The notes beneath the pieces are model-generated. The model was given only the letters and a program-made list of their open reading frames with translations. It was not told the DNA's origin and made no database searches. From positions 1 through 64,000 of the forward strand of contig CAXXRT010000026.1 in the NCBI GenBank assembly GCA_963666945.2: a stretch of 64,000 nt of DNA. Direction: 5' to 3'. The position numbers and the translations under genes are program-made. Every line of letters begins with the position of its first letter. Position 1 is the first letter of the stretch. Source of the stretch: G963666945 sp963666945 (lineage in GTDB: Bacteria > Bacteroidota > Bacteroidia > Bacteroidales > Marinifilaceae). This document shows, piece by piece, positions 1-10,552 of this stretch.

Positions 1-1919
1 TCGTGGTTACCGGCAGAAGCAACAGCAGCAGTATAGAAATCCGGGTAAGTCAGAATAGCCGCAGCAGACATAAAACCACCACCCGAGTGACCATAAATTC
101 CCACCTTATCTATATCAATAAAAGGATATTTCTGAGCCAGCTGTTCAATAGCATATTTATCATCAGCCAGAGGATAATCCCTTAATTTACCATTAGAATA
201 AGTATGATAGAACTTACCCCTCATAGGAGTTCCACCCCTGTGACCAACGGTAATAACAACAAAACCAAGCTGAGCAAGCAGAGTATTATGTTCGTGCTTT
301 AAAGTAAAAGAAGTAGGCACATACTCATAGAAAGGCCCAGGATATACATTAGAAATAATAGGATATTTCTTATTTTTATCAAAGTCAGCAGGCAGCCACA
401 TAACTCCATACAGATCAGTAACCTCATCGGCAGCCTTAACTTTAAAACGAATTGGTTTTTTCCATCCCATGGCCATTACATCGCTCACATCAATCTCGGC
501 CAGCGTTCATTATAATCTTTCCATTGGAATCTTTTAGATATATTTTAGGTTCTAAGTCAACCCTTGAGAATCTATCAACTATATATTTATTTGAATGACT
601 TATTGACACGCTGTGATTAGCATTTTCATCAGTCATTCTGTATATTTGTCCGTTATCCATGTTAACCCTATACATGATATAGTAATATGGGTCAAATCTT
701 TTTCCCTTCCATAACCATATATATACATAGTCCTGTTAAGGGTATCAATCTTTTGAATCTGCCCGGCAACCCAAGCACCGGAAGTCATTTGTCTTTTCAG
801 CTTTCCATCTTTATCGTAAAGATAATAATGCCCCCATCCAGTACGTTCAGATCTCCAAATAATCTCTTCGCCATCGTTTAGAAAATCGATACGTCTCATA
901 TGATAATCGACATAAGGTTTATCTATTTCGTGGATAAGACCCTTAACCTCCCCAGTTTCAGTATTAGCAACACATAATTCAACCTCATCGAACCCCCTTG
1001 TATACCTTTCAAAATAAATTTTTGAAGCATCTTTAGTCGCATGTTTGACTTCAATATACTGACCATCCCACCTATCAGCATTAACCTTCACAATTTTCTT
1101 TGTTTCGATATCTATAACAGTAAGTTTATACTGAGTAATATTTTGATCACCAGGCATTTCATACCTGTATGTTTTTAATTCAGGTCTACCATCTCCAAGA
1201 GGATTAATAACATACATATCCTCAAGTTTACTTTCATCTTCACGAACAATATATATCTTTTTAGAATTTTTAAACCACCTGACATTAGTTTCCTGTTCCG
1301 AAGAAGTGGTATCGTTCCCGTTTTTGGCATATGAAAAGTATCTTTCACCATCGAAAGTCAACTGAACCTCCAGAGTATCAGTAGTCTTATCCGGATCACC
1401 CTTCAAAAACAAGTTGTGTTTCTTTGCATAGACATAGTATTTTTTATCAGGCGAGAAACACATATAAGAATAAATAGGACGGGAATTCTTTTTTGCTTCC
1501 TTTTTATCCTTTACTATTTCTAATTTCTTTGAATAAACCCCGTATTTATATTTATTTCCATCTAAGCTAAAAGTAATATGCCTTTGAGATTTGTCGAACT
1601 CAAGGTCATGAAACTTAAATTTTTTGTGATTAACAGCCTTATGTGTTAATTCAGCAACCTTAAACGACAAATCCTCATTGTCAAACAACTTTATCTTAGA
1701 TCGTTTTTGGGGATTTACAAAATAGAACATTCTCCCCTCCTTAGTTTCCTGGGAATACCAAAAATTATCGCTATCCTCTAGAAATCTCAGGTCAATATTA
1801 AGACTTCTATCTTTCTCCAGCTCCTTTTTAAATTTCTGAGCTAACTTAAAATTTGCTTTTTGTTGAGCAATACAAAATGAAGACAACATTAATAATGTTG
1901 ACAAAATAACTATTCTCAT
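1..1919 (-). CDS. Dipeptidyl-peptidase IV-like S9 serine peptidase (partial, two frameshifts)
   Basis: Secreted exopeptidase that would release dipeptides from peptide N-termini. The start at 1919 gives a signal peptide ending SFCIA followed by QQ, so the mature protein probably begins with Gln. The first 400 or so residues form the DPP IV beta-propeller (for example the SERTGWGHYYLYDKDG segment). The C-terminal alpha/beta-hydrolase domain has the nucleophile motif GHSGGG, with the Ser codon at 84-86; the Asp and His of the triad lie beyond the window start. The frame shifts at the A run on the coding strand at 699-703 (one base short) and at 506-507 (one base extra). Correcting both gives a continuous S9 protein. 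It lies downstream of the SusC/SusD locus, separated by a stem-loop at 1991-2016, so it may be a separate unit. Family assignment is firm; substrate is inferred. Confidence 0.88.
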
Positions 1920-1948
1920 ATCCTTATTTTTTATACAACTATTCGGGG

Positions 1949-1956
1949 CAAAGACA
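1949..1956 (-). promoter_or_regulatory. Weak -7 element for the DPP IV-like gene
   Basis: The minus strand reads TGTCTTTG, one base away from the Bacteroidota TAnnTTTG element, 30 bases before the start codon and downstream of the stem-loop at 1991-2016. No good -33 TTG was found. Low confidence. Confidence 0.25.
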
Positions 1957-1990
1957 TCGTTTGCCTGCTAAAATAAATTATGTGAAGAGA

Positions 1991-2016
1991 GAGTCAGAAG
2001 CCTTGGCTCCTGACTC
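1991..2016 (-). terminator. Stem-loop after the PKD-like lipoprotein gene
   Basis: Twelve-base-pair stem (one G-T wobble) with a 2-base loop, directly after the stop of the PKD-like gene. No strong U run follows on the minus strand, so it may end or only attenuate transcription into the peptidase gene. Confidence 0.5.
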
Positions 2017-2027
2017 AAGATATTGAT

Positions 2028-3562
2028 TTACCACCACTTAGAATACATCTTTTCCTCTACATCCACTATTCTTCCAAAATTATCCTTAGAGGTATACAAC
2101 AGTTCCATTTTATTCTTACTCAGATTCTCATGGGAAATATCATAAAGATGAAATTCACCAGACTCAAATCCTATTGCCAACCTATCATTATCTTCCTTAT
2201 TAAATTGAAGGCTGGCAATAGATTTTCCAGCAAAACTTGCAATTAAGACAGGAGCCTTTTTTGTATCCCTATCAAAAAGATATAATTCATCGTTATTAGC
2301 ACCGGAAGTAATAAATACATATTCATAAAAAGGTAAAGGCACAATCTTGCTTTCAGCCTTGATTACAGAACCAGGGATCTCATATTGAACAGGTTCTCCT
2401 TCTAATTGTATTCTATCAGAAACAGTAAATTCCAAGGCGTAATATTTATCTTCCCCCGGCTCTTTTAAAACCGAAAAGAATGACGATTCATAAGAGTCAG
2501 GATTAATATATTTACAACAAATATAATCCTTATCAATATTATTGAAGTTAGTTACCCCTTCCGGAAGTTCCGTGTAAGTAATTTTTCTGATTTCGCAACT
2601 ATTCTCTCCATTGTAAGTATCCCTTACTCCTAAAAATCTTTTATTAAGCTTATCGTAAATCAGGAAAAATTTTGTATTCCAGTACTTAGTAGGAATTATA
2701 TCCCCAACAGATAAACCACCCTCGAAGTATGCAGGTATCTGTAAGAAATAGCCACTATGCATATTTTCTTCATCATCTAACTTTCTTACAAATAACCTAC
2801 CATCGTAATTTAATATATAGCTTGAATGACGGCAAAATAATGCATCTATAGGTTTAAAATCCTCAGGGTAAGACTGCCCCATGAACTCCTGATCAGTTGT
2901 CAGTACCTGTTTAAAATACAATTCATCATTTCAACGCATCCCTGGCCACCCTGTTGCATAACAAACACCTCACTATCATAGTCATAGTCGCTGGCAAGCC
3001 AATGTTCCTGAAGCATAATTGGTTTTGAACCCAATTCTTTCCCATTAGCCTCCTTATATACATCAACAAACTCCTTATAAACAGTTATTTCCTTTTCCTC
3101 TTTAGTCCCTTTGTTAATAATTTGTGTAATTGGTTGTACAAAGCATAATCTTGACTTGCCATCTTTTTCAGAAAGAATCATCCATCCTTTTTTATATTTG
3201 GAAGAAACCCTAAAAGTAATCTCTTTAAAATAACTTAAACGGCTCAGCTTATTATATACTTCTAAATACACAGTAAACTCACCTGTTTTATTAGCTTTGA
3301 AAGTAAAATCCTTTTGATTGGATAAAATATCCCCCTGATTCTCTTTCCATTTAAAATCCAGAACATTATCAGGTAAACTGTCACCACTAAATTTTAAAAC
3401 AGGAGACAAAGCAATAGAATCACCCTCATTAAGATTATAGCCCCATTCCAGATTTTCTATTTCAATTTCATTTAATTCCTTATAATCATATTTCCCTTTA
3501 TCCTCATAACACCCGGAAAACAGGAATGTAATGAGAACTATTAATATATATGTATTTTTCAT
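2028..3562 (-). CDS. PKD-like family surface lipoprotein (frameshifted)
   Basis: Lipoprotein of about 511 residues of the PKD-like family that accompanies SusC/SusD and DUF4843 proteins in Bacteroidota. The signal peptide ends in a lipobox before CYEDKGKYDY, a start very characteristic of this family. A PKD/Ig-like domain covers roughly residues 25-120, and the rest looks like a beta-propeller-type region. The frame breaks at 2929-2931: three A on the coding strand where four would join the halves as GCVENDELYFKQ. With that correction no stop remains. Acidic residues right after Cys suggest surface exposure. It is the last member of the SusC-SusD-DUF4843-PKD series and probably caps or assists the transporter. 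Exact role is not known from sequence. Confidence 0.82.
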
Positions 3563-3598
3563 TTCTTAAAGATTTTTAATTAAATAACCTAAAAAGAA

Positions 3599-4291
3599 CT
3601 ACCCGATTACAGAGACTTCCATTTCAGCACCATTATCCTCATAAACAGTTCGTCCCGCCTCCTTTTCTTTAATCAAATAATACTTAAACTGTATAGCGTA
3701 GCTTCTTATCTCACTGGCATGCAATCCTTTTAAATCGCCAATACCTGTTACCTGCATAAACAGTTTAAACTTCTTTTCAGAATAATCACCAAGGTAATAG
3801 TCAGTCACATCATCATCCCACCACTCAGGCTGAGAGATTATGTCAGAAAAAACTATTTTTGCAAATCTGTAGGGAATTGCTCCGGGGATAAAATTCTCAT
3901 TCTCCACAATATTTAAAAGCAATTTAACCTCCTTTTCCTTTAACTCAGGAGAATTTATAAGTTCGACATATACAGTATCTTTAATTTTGCCCTTTTCAAA
4001 CACTAAATTTTCAGGTAGATTAAAACATTTACTTTCAGCAGTAGTAAATTTATCATTAACCTCAATCTTATAATCCATATCTTTTTCCAAAGGCAGACCG
4101 GCAAGACAAATTTCCAGAGGAACAATCACCCTATCCTTCCCAGGATAAAAGAAAAAAGATAAAGACACACTATCTGTCTCCACACTTTTAGAAAATGAAA
4201 TATATCTTTCTCCAGAAAAAGTATCTAATTTTTCTTCCTGACAGGAAACGAAAAACAATAATCCCAAAATGTATATTATATATTTTTTCAT
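3599..4291 (-). CDS. DUF4843 domain lipoprotein
   Basis: Lipoprotein of 230 residues. The signal peptide ends LLFFVSC, and the mature N-terminus CQEEKLD is acidic, as for surface-exported lipoproteins. The segment ERYISFSK at about residue 28, followed by beta-rich sequence, fits DUF4843, a family found almost only next to SusC/SusD pairs. It lies 14 bases downstream of the SusD gene and 36 bases upstream of the PKD-like gene, so the four genes are surely co-transcribed. The DUF4843 and PKD-like combination is known from some Bacteroides SusCD systems; peptide ligands have been reported for one of these, to my recollection. Function here is an accessory role at the outer membrane, by inference. 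Confidence 0.8.
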   Translation of the reverse strand: MKKYIIYILGLLFFVSCQEEKLDTFSGERYISFSKSVETDSVSLSFFFYPGKDRVIVPLEICLAGLPLEKDMDYKIEVNDKFTTAESKCFNLPENLVFEKGKIKDTVYVELINSPELKEKEVKLLLNIVENENFIPGAIPYRFAKIVFSDIISQPEWWDDDVTDYYLGDYSEKKFKLFMQVTGIGDLKGLHASEIRSYAIQFKYYLIKEKEAGRTVYEDNGAEMEVSVIG

Positions 4292-4305
4292 GTCTCAAAT
4301 TCTTA

Positions 4306-5775
4306 TTAATTATTAATAGACTCAATATCAGGAATAGGTATAATAAAGTTTTTAGTCATATCTATCTCCTCTCCATCTGTAACAATATTCTGGTTCAACC
4401 TCTTGTAATAAAAGAACATCTGTCCTTCGCCAATAAACTCCCTTTGATATTCAAGTTTTATCTCTTTCATAAAATTTTCCTTAGAGCTGATATCTATGTC
4501 ATCCTTAGAGCCCCTGTAATATCTAATAATATATAAAGCATCTTTTGCCTTCTCGGGATCAATATCATACATACATTCCGCATAAATAAGTAGTACTTCG
4601 CTATAACGTAACATAGGAATCATCTTTTTATTATATTCATTATAACTTCCACTACTTTCAGGGTATTTCTTTGACATAAAAAATTCGCCGGTACGCTTTT
4701 CTATAATTTTAGAATACCTGTAATCTTTTTCAGAATCGGTATCATCGTATAGACTCACGTCAAACATATCCTCAGCTTTTACGGCAAGGTAGAAGTCATA
4801 GTATCCCTCAGAATAATTCTCCTCATTGTAGAAATCAACAAGATGGTTATTATAAAGTGCAAACATGACATCATGATACATTTTAGTATTCCCCTGTCCC
4901 ATATAATAGCTACTTGTAAATTTGAAAAGTTTCTGCTCTTTAATAAAGCTTGCTTCTTTAAGGGCATTTTCCACATCCCCTTTATACAAGTAAGCCCTTG
5001 CTTTCAATGCACGAATCGCATAATAATTCAATCTATACCCTCTGAAGCTTAAGAAATCGCTTGAACCACCACTTCTTTGGCTTTCCAGCCTTTGAGAAAC
5101 GTAGTATATTGCACCCTTTCGTAAAGTATCATAATTTATAGTAAGTCTTTCACCCTTTTCCAGATCAGAAATAATACTGTCCATAATGGTATTAACCTCT
5201 TTTTTATCATTTAGTATAGAGGGAAATTTATCGCAATATGGTATATACTTTCCATTTGGATCTACCTTAGGAGAAGCAGCAAAGATCCTTAACAGGTCAA
5301 AATGAATAAGAGCTCTAAGAGCATAGGCCTCCCCCTTGATCAGATTGAGTTCATCTCCCCCCTGGCCATCTTTAAACATTTCAGCATTCGCATTATCAAG
5401 GTTTTGAATCAGATTATTACAATTTGCTATAGCATTATAAGGTTTCGACCAAAGACTATTAATTATAGGCTTTGTTCTAACGTAGTCGAAAGTATACTCT
5501 CCCCCGTATACAGAGAATCTATAAGCATAATTTTTAGAATATGACAAATCATAATACTGTCCCAACACATCCATTAATCCCCAAGTCATTTCTTTAGCAT
5601 ACATATCGCTTGAAGAAATATCCTTATATATCCCTAGCAAAGAATTTCTATAACCTTCAGCAGTCTTAAAAAGATCCTTCTCACTAACCTGATCGGAAGG
5701 AGTTACATCCAGCCATTCTTCACAGGAAAGCAAAAGAAAAGGCAGTAACAGATATAATATTTTAAACTTTCTCAT
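4306..5775 (-). CDS. SusD/RagB-family substrate-binding lipoprotein
   Basis: Outer-membrane surface lipoprotein of 489 residues that forms the lid over the SusC barrel and captures substrate. Signal peptide MRKFKILYLLLPFLLLSC, then EEWLDVTPSDQVSEKDLF, the standard SusD start. An alpha-helical TPR-rich core follows (the EAYALRALIHFDLLR segment is the typical SusD helix). The C-terminus ends in DMTKNFIIPIPDIES, matching the conserved SusD family ending. It is 11 bases downstream of its SusC partner. The substrate cannot be read from sequence; neighbours argue for peptides. Confidence 0.95.
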   Translation of the reverse strand: MRKFKILYLLLPFLLLSCEEWLDVTPSDQVSEKDLFKTAEGYRNSLLGIYKDISSSDMYAKEMTWGLMDVLGQYYDLSYSKNYAYRFSVYGGEYTFDYVRTKPIINSLWSKPYNAIANCNNLIQNLDNANAEMFKDGQGGDELNLIKGEAYALRALIHFDLLRIFAASPKVDPNGKYIPYCDKFPSILNDKKEVNTIMDSIISDLEKGERLTINYDTLRKGAIYYVSQRLESQRSGGSSDFLSFRGYRLNYYAIRALKARAYLYKGDVENALKEASFIKEQKLFKFTSSYYMGQGNTKMYHDVMFALYNNHLVDFYNEENYSEGYYDFYLAVKAEDMFDVSLYDDTDSEKDYRYSKIIEKRTGEFFMSKKYPESSGSYNEYNKKMIPMLRYSEVLLIYAECMYDIDPEKAKDALYIIRYYRGSKDDIDISSKENFMKEIKLEYQREFIGEGQMFFYYKRLNQNIVTDGEEIDMTKNFIIPIPDIESINN

Positions 5776-5786
5776 AATATAAATAA

Positions 5787-8700
5787 TTAAAATTGAGCTT
5801 TAACAGAAAAATTAACAGTTCTACTAAAAGGATAACTTAAACCCCTTTCAGCCTTCACAGTACTTATCCTAAACATGTCATTAGACGAGAATTCAATTCT
5901 AAAAAGAGACATTCCCATACGATTAGCTATTTTTTTGTCAAAATCATAACCCAAGGACAAAGAACCTAAAGAAATATAATTGTAATCCTGCACAAACCTC
6001 TCTGTAGGTCTGGTCATTCTATTATCAGCAATATTCTTAAGAGTAGTAAAATCCCCGACATTTCTCCATCTATCGGTCAATATTCTTTTATCTACATTAT
6101 TAATATATATATCAGCATTTTCTACCTTAGAAACTAATGTTGAATTATATCTCTGACCGCCATACTCATACATAAAAGAAGCAAACAAAGAGAAACTCTT
6201 ATATTGTGCGTTTAAACCAAAACTACCCATAAAATCAGGCTCAGTATTTCCAACAATACTCTGTTGATGAGCATTCCATTCATAAGAAACAGAACCATCC
6301 CTGTTAATATACAACTCCTGACCTGTTATTGGATCAATACCTAAAGATCTCATAGCGAATATAGAAGTTGTCGAACCACCCTCTTCATATTTTCTTAATG
6401 GTCTTGTATATTTAATATCTGTGTAAGTTTCTCCCTCATCAAAATATTGGTCATTAACCTTATCATTATAAGCTTTTAAGGCATCGGAGATCTTTAATAT
6501 TTTATTTTCATTATGAGCCATATTTCCATAAACAGAGATAAATAAATCCCTACTTCTAACAAGGTTTAAATTAAGATTAAGCTCATAACCTTTATTTTCT
6601 ATCTCCCCCAGATTATCTTTATAAGAAGAGAAGCCGGCAGAAGCAGGAACAGTGACATCAGTAATCAAATCCTCTGTTCTTTTATTATAGTATGAAGCTT
6701 TCAAAGTAAATCTGTTTTTAAACATAGTAGTTTCAAATCCAACATCAATTGTATTTGTCTTTTCCCATACTAAATCAACATTTCCCAGAGCCATAAGATG
6801 AACCCCGTATCCATGCTTATAACTATCATCAGCTTCTACCTGATACATAGAAATTGCACAATAGGCAGGGAAATTAACCTTTCCTGTCTGTCCGTATGAA
6901 GACCTGAGTTTAAGCATATCAATAAAAGACATATTCTTTATAAACTCATATTTATGAAGATTAATACCAAAACCACCAGACCAGAAAGGAGCAAACCTTT
7001 TATTGGCACCAAACTCAGAAGAACCATCTACTCTACAAGAAGCATCGAATAAATATATATTGTTTATGGTATAATTCAATGTTGAAATAAAACCTATAGA
7101 TCTGGTTGTATTGTCATACTTTGATGGTTTATCTACCAGCTCTCTGGCATAGTTCATAGAATTCAATGCACCGGAAGGGAATCCCCAAAACAACTGACGT
7201 ACCTCATTACTCTCCTGAGAACTAATCTCTGCTCCAACATTAAGATTCATATTATGAACCCCGATATTCCTATTATAAGAGGTAAACACATTACCATAAT
7301 ATCTGGTACTTTCCCCATTAGACAAAGATAAACTTCCTTTCAAATGCATATCCCTGCTATCATTACCGCCTCTTTTGGATCTTGGGTCGATAAAAATATC
7401 CGAATTATCATTCTGGTAAGTAATACTGAATTGCCCTTTTACCTGAAGGTAGTCATTAACATACCAGTTAATTCCAAGATTATCAATAAACTCTTTATAT
7501 GAAGACTTATCATGACTATTCAAATGAGCTTCATATAATGGGTTTACTTTAGAATTACCACTTTGCCAAAGCTTTAGTTCCTGAAGATAATTCCCATCTT
7601 CATCTTTAAACTCATTATAAGGAAGTTTATCGGTATAATCACTAAAAGAACCATAAGGAGAATTTTGGGAAGACATATTGTTATAAGACACATAATTCCT
7701 TATCTGCAAATTATTTATTTTATAATCGATAAAAAATCCCACACCTTTTCTATTTCTGTATGATTCTTTCATAATACCATCATTACTATCATACTGTACA
7801 TCCAGTCCGAATCTAATATTTTTTTCCCCTCCTTCTATAAAAAGGCTGTGCTTATGATTTAAAACAGTACGTAAAGGTTTTGAAAGCCAATAGGTATCGA
7901 CACCTTTTCTAAGCTGAGCCAATTTCTCGTTATATTTTTTTAATCCTTCAGACTCAGTTTGACTTTCTGCAGGATCGAATAATCCAGCCAGCCTTTCAGC
8001 CTCAATCTTTTGTGCAGCATTCATAAGGTTATAGTCCGATAAATCAGGAGCAATAACACTACCAGTAATACCATAAGTAACATGTAACTCTCCTGACTTT
8101 GGAGCAATAGAAGTGATTACCACAACCCCGTTAGCAGCCCTTGAACCATACATAGCTGTAGCAGCAGCATCTTTCAATATAGTTATGTTTTCTATTCTAT
8201 TAATATCGTAATCGAAGACTTTTTCAATGCTCACTTCAAAACCATCCAGAATAAATGTAGGTAAGTTTGGATTGCTTTTCATTGCAACCCTTGAAAAATT
8301 ATTTGCATCCAGTTCTTTTACCCCAATACCAGACCTACCACGTATATACATTTCAGGTAAAGCGTTAGGGTTTGATCCCATTTCATTGTTTTCTTCTATC
8401 CTAAAAGAAGGATCGAATGCCTGTAATGCACTAATAATACTTGTCTTTGAGACTTTTAAAAGTTCTTCTTTACTCACAGACACAGAGTTTCCTGTAAAGC
8501 TTTCTTTATTGATATTGGCATAACCAGTGATAACTACCTCATCAAGCTGTTTTTTGTCTTCTTCAAGAATTACATTAAGATCTTTATTATCCTCTACTTT
8601 ATACTCTTTAGTTTTCATACCTATAAAAGAGAACAAAAGAGTCATTCCTTTTTCCGGAATATCGATCTTAAACTTACCGTTATTGTCGGTTGATACACCT

Positions 8701-9173
8701 GAGTTTGTTCCCTTGATAATAACAGAAACACCTGGCAGAGGATTACCGTCTTTATCTTTTACAATACCTTTAACGGTGATAGCCTTCTGCATTACCGGAA
8801 ATTCTTTATCAGATACCTTTTTTAAGATAATAATCCTGTCAACTATTTCATAAACAATATCAGTCCCCTGTAGGCATTTGTTAAGAATCTTTTCTACAGC
8901 AACATTTGTAAAGTTGACATCTCTTTTGTCAAGTCCATTGATATCTACATCGCTGTAGACAAAACTAAACTCCGAGTTTTTCTTAATTTCTTTAATTATT
9001 TGCTTGACAGATACGTTCTCCATTTTTATACTCAGCTTGGCATTCTGAGCATAAATACTGGCCTGAACCTGCATTGCCATAAGCAAAACAAATAAAATCA
9101 TCAATTTCATAGTCAAAATCAGTTTAATGATTTTTCTATGCCTCAGGCTGAGGCATAAGCACTTTTTTTTCAT
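5787..9173 (-). CDS. SusC/RagA-family TonB-dependent transporter with N-terminal STN signalling domain
   Basis: Outer-membrane importer of about 1128 residues. I chose the ATG at 9173 over a TTG at 9197. The long signal peptide ends QASIYA followed by QNAKLS, predicting an N-terminal Gln. Domains in order: STN/secretin-TonB domain (about 43-120, KMENVSVKQIIKEIKKNSEF), carboxypeptidase-regulatory-like domain (about 130-205, GIVKDKDGNPLPGVSVIIKG), TonB-box-like DEVVITGYA, plug (about 215-340, with SALQAFDPSFRI and AAATAMYGSRAANGVVVIT), then a 22-strand barrel ending FSVKAQF. The STN domain is what FecR-type anti-sigma factors read, and such a gene lies directly upstream, so this is a transducing transporter that induces its own locus. 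A palindrome sits just inside the start (9137-9157). Confidence 0.95.
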   Translation of the reverse strand: MKKKCLCLSLRHRKIIKLILTMKLMILFVLLMAMQVQASIYAQNAKLSIKMENVSVKQIIKEIKKNSEFSFVYSDVDINGLDKRDVNFTNVAVEKILNKCLQGTDIVYEIVDRIIILKKVSDKEFPVMQKAITVKGIVKDKDGNPLPGVSVIIKGTNSGVSTDNNGKFKIDIPEKGMTLLFSFIGMKTKEYKVEDNKDLNVILEEDKKQLDEVVITGYANINKESFTGNSVSVSKEELLKVSKTSIISALQAFDPSFRIEENNEMGSNPNALPEMYIRGRSGIGVKELDANNFSRVAMKSNPNLPTFILDGFEVSIEKVFDYDINRIENITILKDAAATAMYGSRAANGVVVITSIAPKSGELHVTYGITGSVIAPDLSDYNLMNAAQKIEAERLAGLFDPAESQTESEGLKKYNEKLAQLRKGVDTYWLSKPLRTVLNHKHSLFIEGGEKNIRFGLDVQYDSNDGIMKESYRNRKGVGFFIDYKINNLQIRNYVSYNNMSSQNSPYGSFSDYTDKLPYNEFKDEDGNYLQELKLWQSGNSKVNPLYEAHLNSHDKSSYKEFIDNLGINWYVNDYLQVKGQFSITYQNDNSDIFIDPRSKRGGNDSRDMHLKGSLSLSNGESTRYYGNVFTSYNRNIGVHNMNLNVGAEISSQESNEVRQLFWGFPSGALNSMNYARELVDKPSKYDNTTRSIGFISTLNYTINNIYLFDASCRVDGSSEFGANKRFAPFWSGGFGINLHKYEFIKNMSFIDMLKLRSSYGQTGKVNFPAYCAISMYQVEADDSYKHGYGVHLMALGNVDLVWEKTNTIDVGFETTMFKNRFTLKASYYNKRTEDLITDVTVPASAGFSSYKDNLGEIENKGYELNLNLNLVRSRDLFISVYGNMAHNENKILKISDALKAYNDKVNDQYFDEGETYTDIKYTRPLRKYEEGGSTTSIFAMRSLGIDPITGQELYINRDGSVSYEWNAHQQSIVGNTEPDFMGSFGLNAQYKSFSLFASFMYEYGGQRYNSTLVSKVENADIYINNVDKRILTDRWRNVGDFTTLKNIADNRMTRPTERFVQDYNYISLGSLSLGYDFDKKIANRMGMSLFRIEFSSNDMFRISTVKAERGLSYPFSRTVNFSVKAQF
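9137..9157 (-). repeat. Perfect 9-bp palindrome just inside the SusC coding start
   Basis: TATGCCTCA, 3-base loop, TGAGGCATA. On the mRNA it forms a hairpin beginning about 16 bases after the ATG. It codes part of the signal peptide (CLSLRHR region), so it could be coincidental, or it could tune translation initiation. Confidence 0.5.
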
Positions 9174-9206
9174 AACTTTGTAATTTAAGTACAACAAATA
9201 TTTCTT

Positions 9207-9268
9207 ACCTGTTTGCAGCAGGTTTAAAAGAATTTGAAAGGTAGTGTTTGCAGCACTGCCTTTTTTTT
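9207..9268. promoter_or_regulatory. Two stem-loops between fecR and susC
   Basis: Between the FecR stop and the SusC start are a 7-bp stem-loop (9240-9246 with 9254-9260, one wobble) flanked by eight T on the plus strand at 9261-9268, and a smaller one (ACCTG/CAGGT, 9207-9223). The sequence GTTTGCAGCA occurs in both (9211-9220 and 9246-9255). On the minus strand the large hairpin is preceded by A8 and followed by TTTC, so it may be a partial terminator that separates low-level regulator transcription from the transporter operon. Confidence 0.45.
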
Positions 9269-10481
9269 ATTTGACAATCACAGCTTTACCTTTTATCCTG
9301 AATTTAAGTTTTTGTGTTTTCTCAAGAACATCGAGTATTTCATTAAAATCATCATATTTCTTTATATTGATTGAAAATGGGATATCTTTTAGATCCTTAT
9401 TCATATAGAACACTTCAAAATCGTACCACCTGCTGAGTTCCCGAAGGATTTTATCGAGGGGAGTGTTATCAAAAACCAGTCGCCCATCTTTCCATCCTAC
9501 ATACTGTTCGACATCCACTATTTTTGATTCAAGTTTTCCTTCTATTTTATTAAAACTAGCCTGATAAGAAGGTTGTAAAATAGTTTCACCATTTATATGA
9601 GGAACACTTACAAAGACCTTTCCTTCAACAAGCGTTGTCAATATTTTATCCTCATCGTTGTATGACCTCACGCCAAAAGATGTACCAAGAACCTTAACCT
9701 TCATCTGATTTACGTCAACAATAAAAGGTTTATCCTTATTTGATTTTACCTGAAAATAGGCTTCCCCTTCAAGATATACCTTTCTGAATTTTCCTTTAAA
9801 TGGGACAGGATATCTTAGCTTTGATTCAGAATTTAAAAATACAATAGTACCATCACTAAGCTTTAAATTATATTCTCCCTTTCGTGGAACTTTGATAGTA
9901 TGGTATTCAATCTCTTCAGGATCGGGTTTACCCTGCTGATTTTCATACCGCAGAGTATCTCCTACATTTACAATACACTTACTAATCTCAGGCAAATTCA
10001 CATTGGAATTATTACCAAGCCTAACTTCTTTTCCATTTGGCAATAATAAAGTTGCAAATGATGAGCCGGCAGTAATTTCGGTAGTTTTGACAATTTGATT
10101 TAAATTAGTGGAAGGATGGGAAAAATACAATAAAAATCCAACAGCCAAAAGGATTATAAACACTGCGGCATATTTCATTAAACTAATAAAAGGATGCTTT
10201 TTTTGCTTGGCAGATATAAGTTTTCTTAATTCTTGCCAATCATTTTCTGCCTCAGAGGCAGATTTCACAAATTTATTTACTTTGCGGTTAAACTCTTCAG
10301 AAGAAATCATTCTCTGAAAAATGATTTCATGTTTTTCAGATTCCTTTCTCCAATTATTCAATTCTTCCTGACCCTTAAGATCAAGATCTTCCTTTAAATA
10401 AAGAATAACCAGTTCACTAATTTTGTAAGGATAATTTGAATCCACGCTAAATTGGGTTTTGTTTAAAGCTAAAACACGCAA
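9267..10481 (-). CDS. FecR-family anti-sigma factor
   Basis: Inner-membrane anti-sigma factor of 404 residues. A cytoplasmic N-terminal region (about 1-95) would bind the ECF sigma factor. One membrane helix follows (about 103-123, YAAVFIILLAVGFLLYF). The periplasmic FecR domain (about 135-300) contains ITAGSSFATLLLPNGKEVRLG and LSDGTIVFLNSESKLRYP. A C-terminal DUF4974/STN-like domain (about 330-404) has FDNTPLDKILRELSRWYDF. It is encoded 71 bases after the sigma factor gene and upstream of a SusC with an STN domain, the standard trans-envelope switch: substrate-loaded SusC signals to FecR, which releases the sigma factor. Confidence 0.93.
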   Translation of the reverse strand: MRVLALNKTQFSVDSNYPYKISELVILYLKEDLDLKGQEELNNWRKESEKHEIIFQRMISSEEFNRKVNKFVKSASEAENDWQELRKLISAKQKKHPFISLMKYAAVFIILLAVGFLLYFSHPSTNLNQIVKTTEITAGSSFATLLLPNGKEVRLGNNSNVNLPEISKCIVNVGDTLRYENQQGKPDPEEIEYHTIKVPRKGEYNLKLSDGTIVFLNSESKLRYPVPFKGKFRKVYLEGEAYFQVKSNKDKPFIVDVNQMKVKVLGTSFGVRSYNDEDKILTTLVEGKVFVSVPHINGETILQPSYQASFNKIEGKLESKIVDVEQYVGWKDGRLVFDNTPLDKILRELSRWYDFEVFYMNKDLKDIPFSINIKKYDDFNEILDVLEKTQKLKFRIKGKAVIVK

Positions 10482-10552
10482 AATAGCGTTTGGTGTAATA
10501 AAAAAATTAACTTTTTTTCACAATCAATATTAAGCGTTTGATTATATGTATC

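Noticed and set aside
38..185. Plus-strand frame at the window start
   Set aside because: It is antisense to the catalytic domain of the S9 peptidase.
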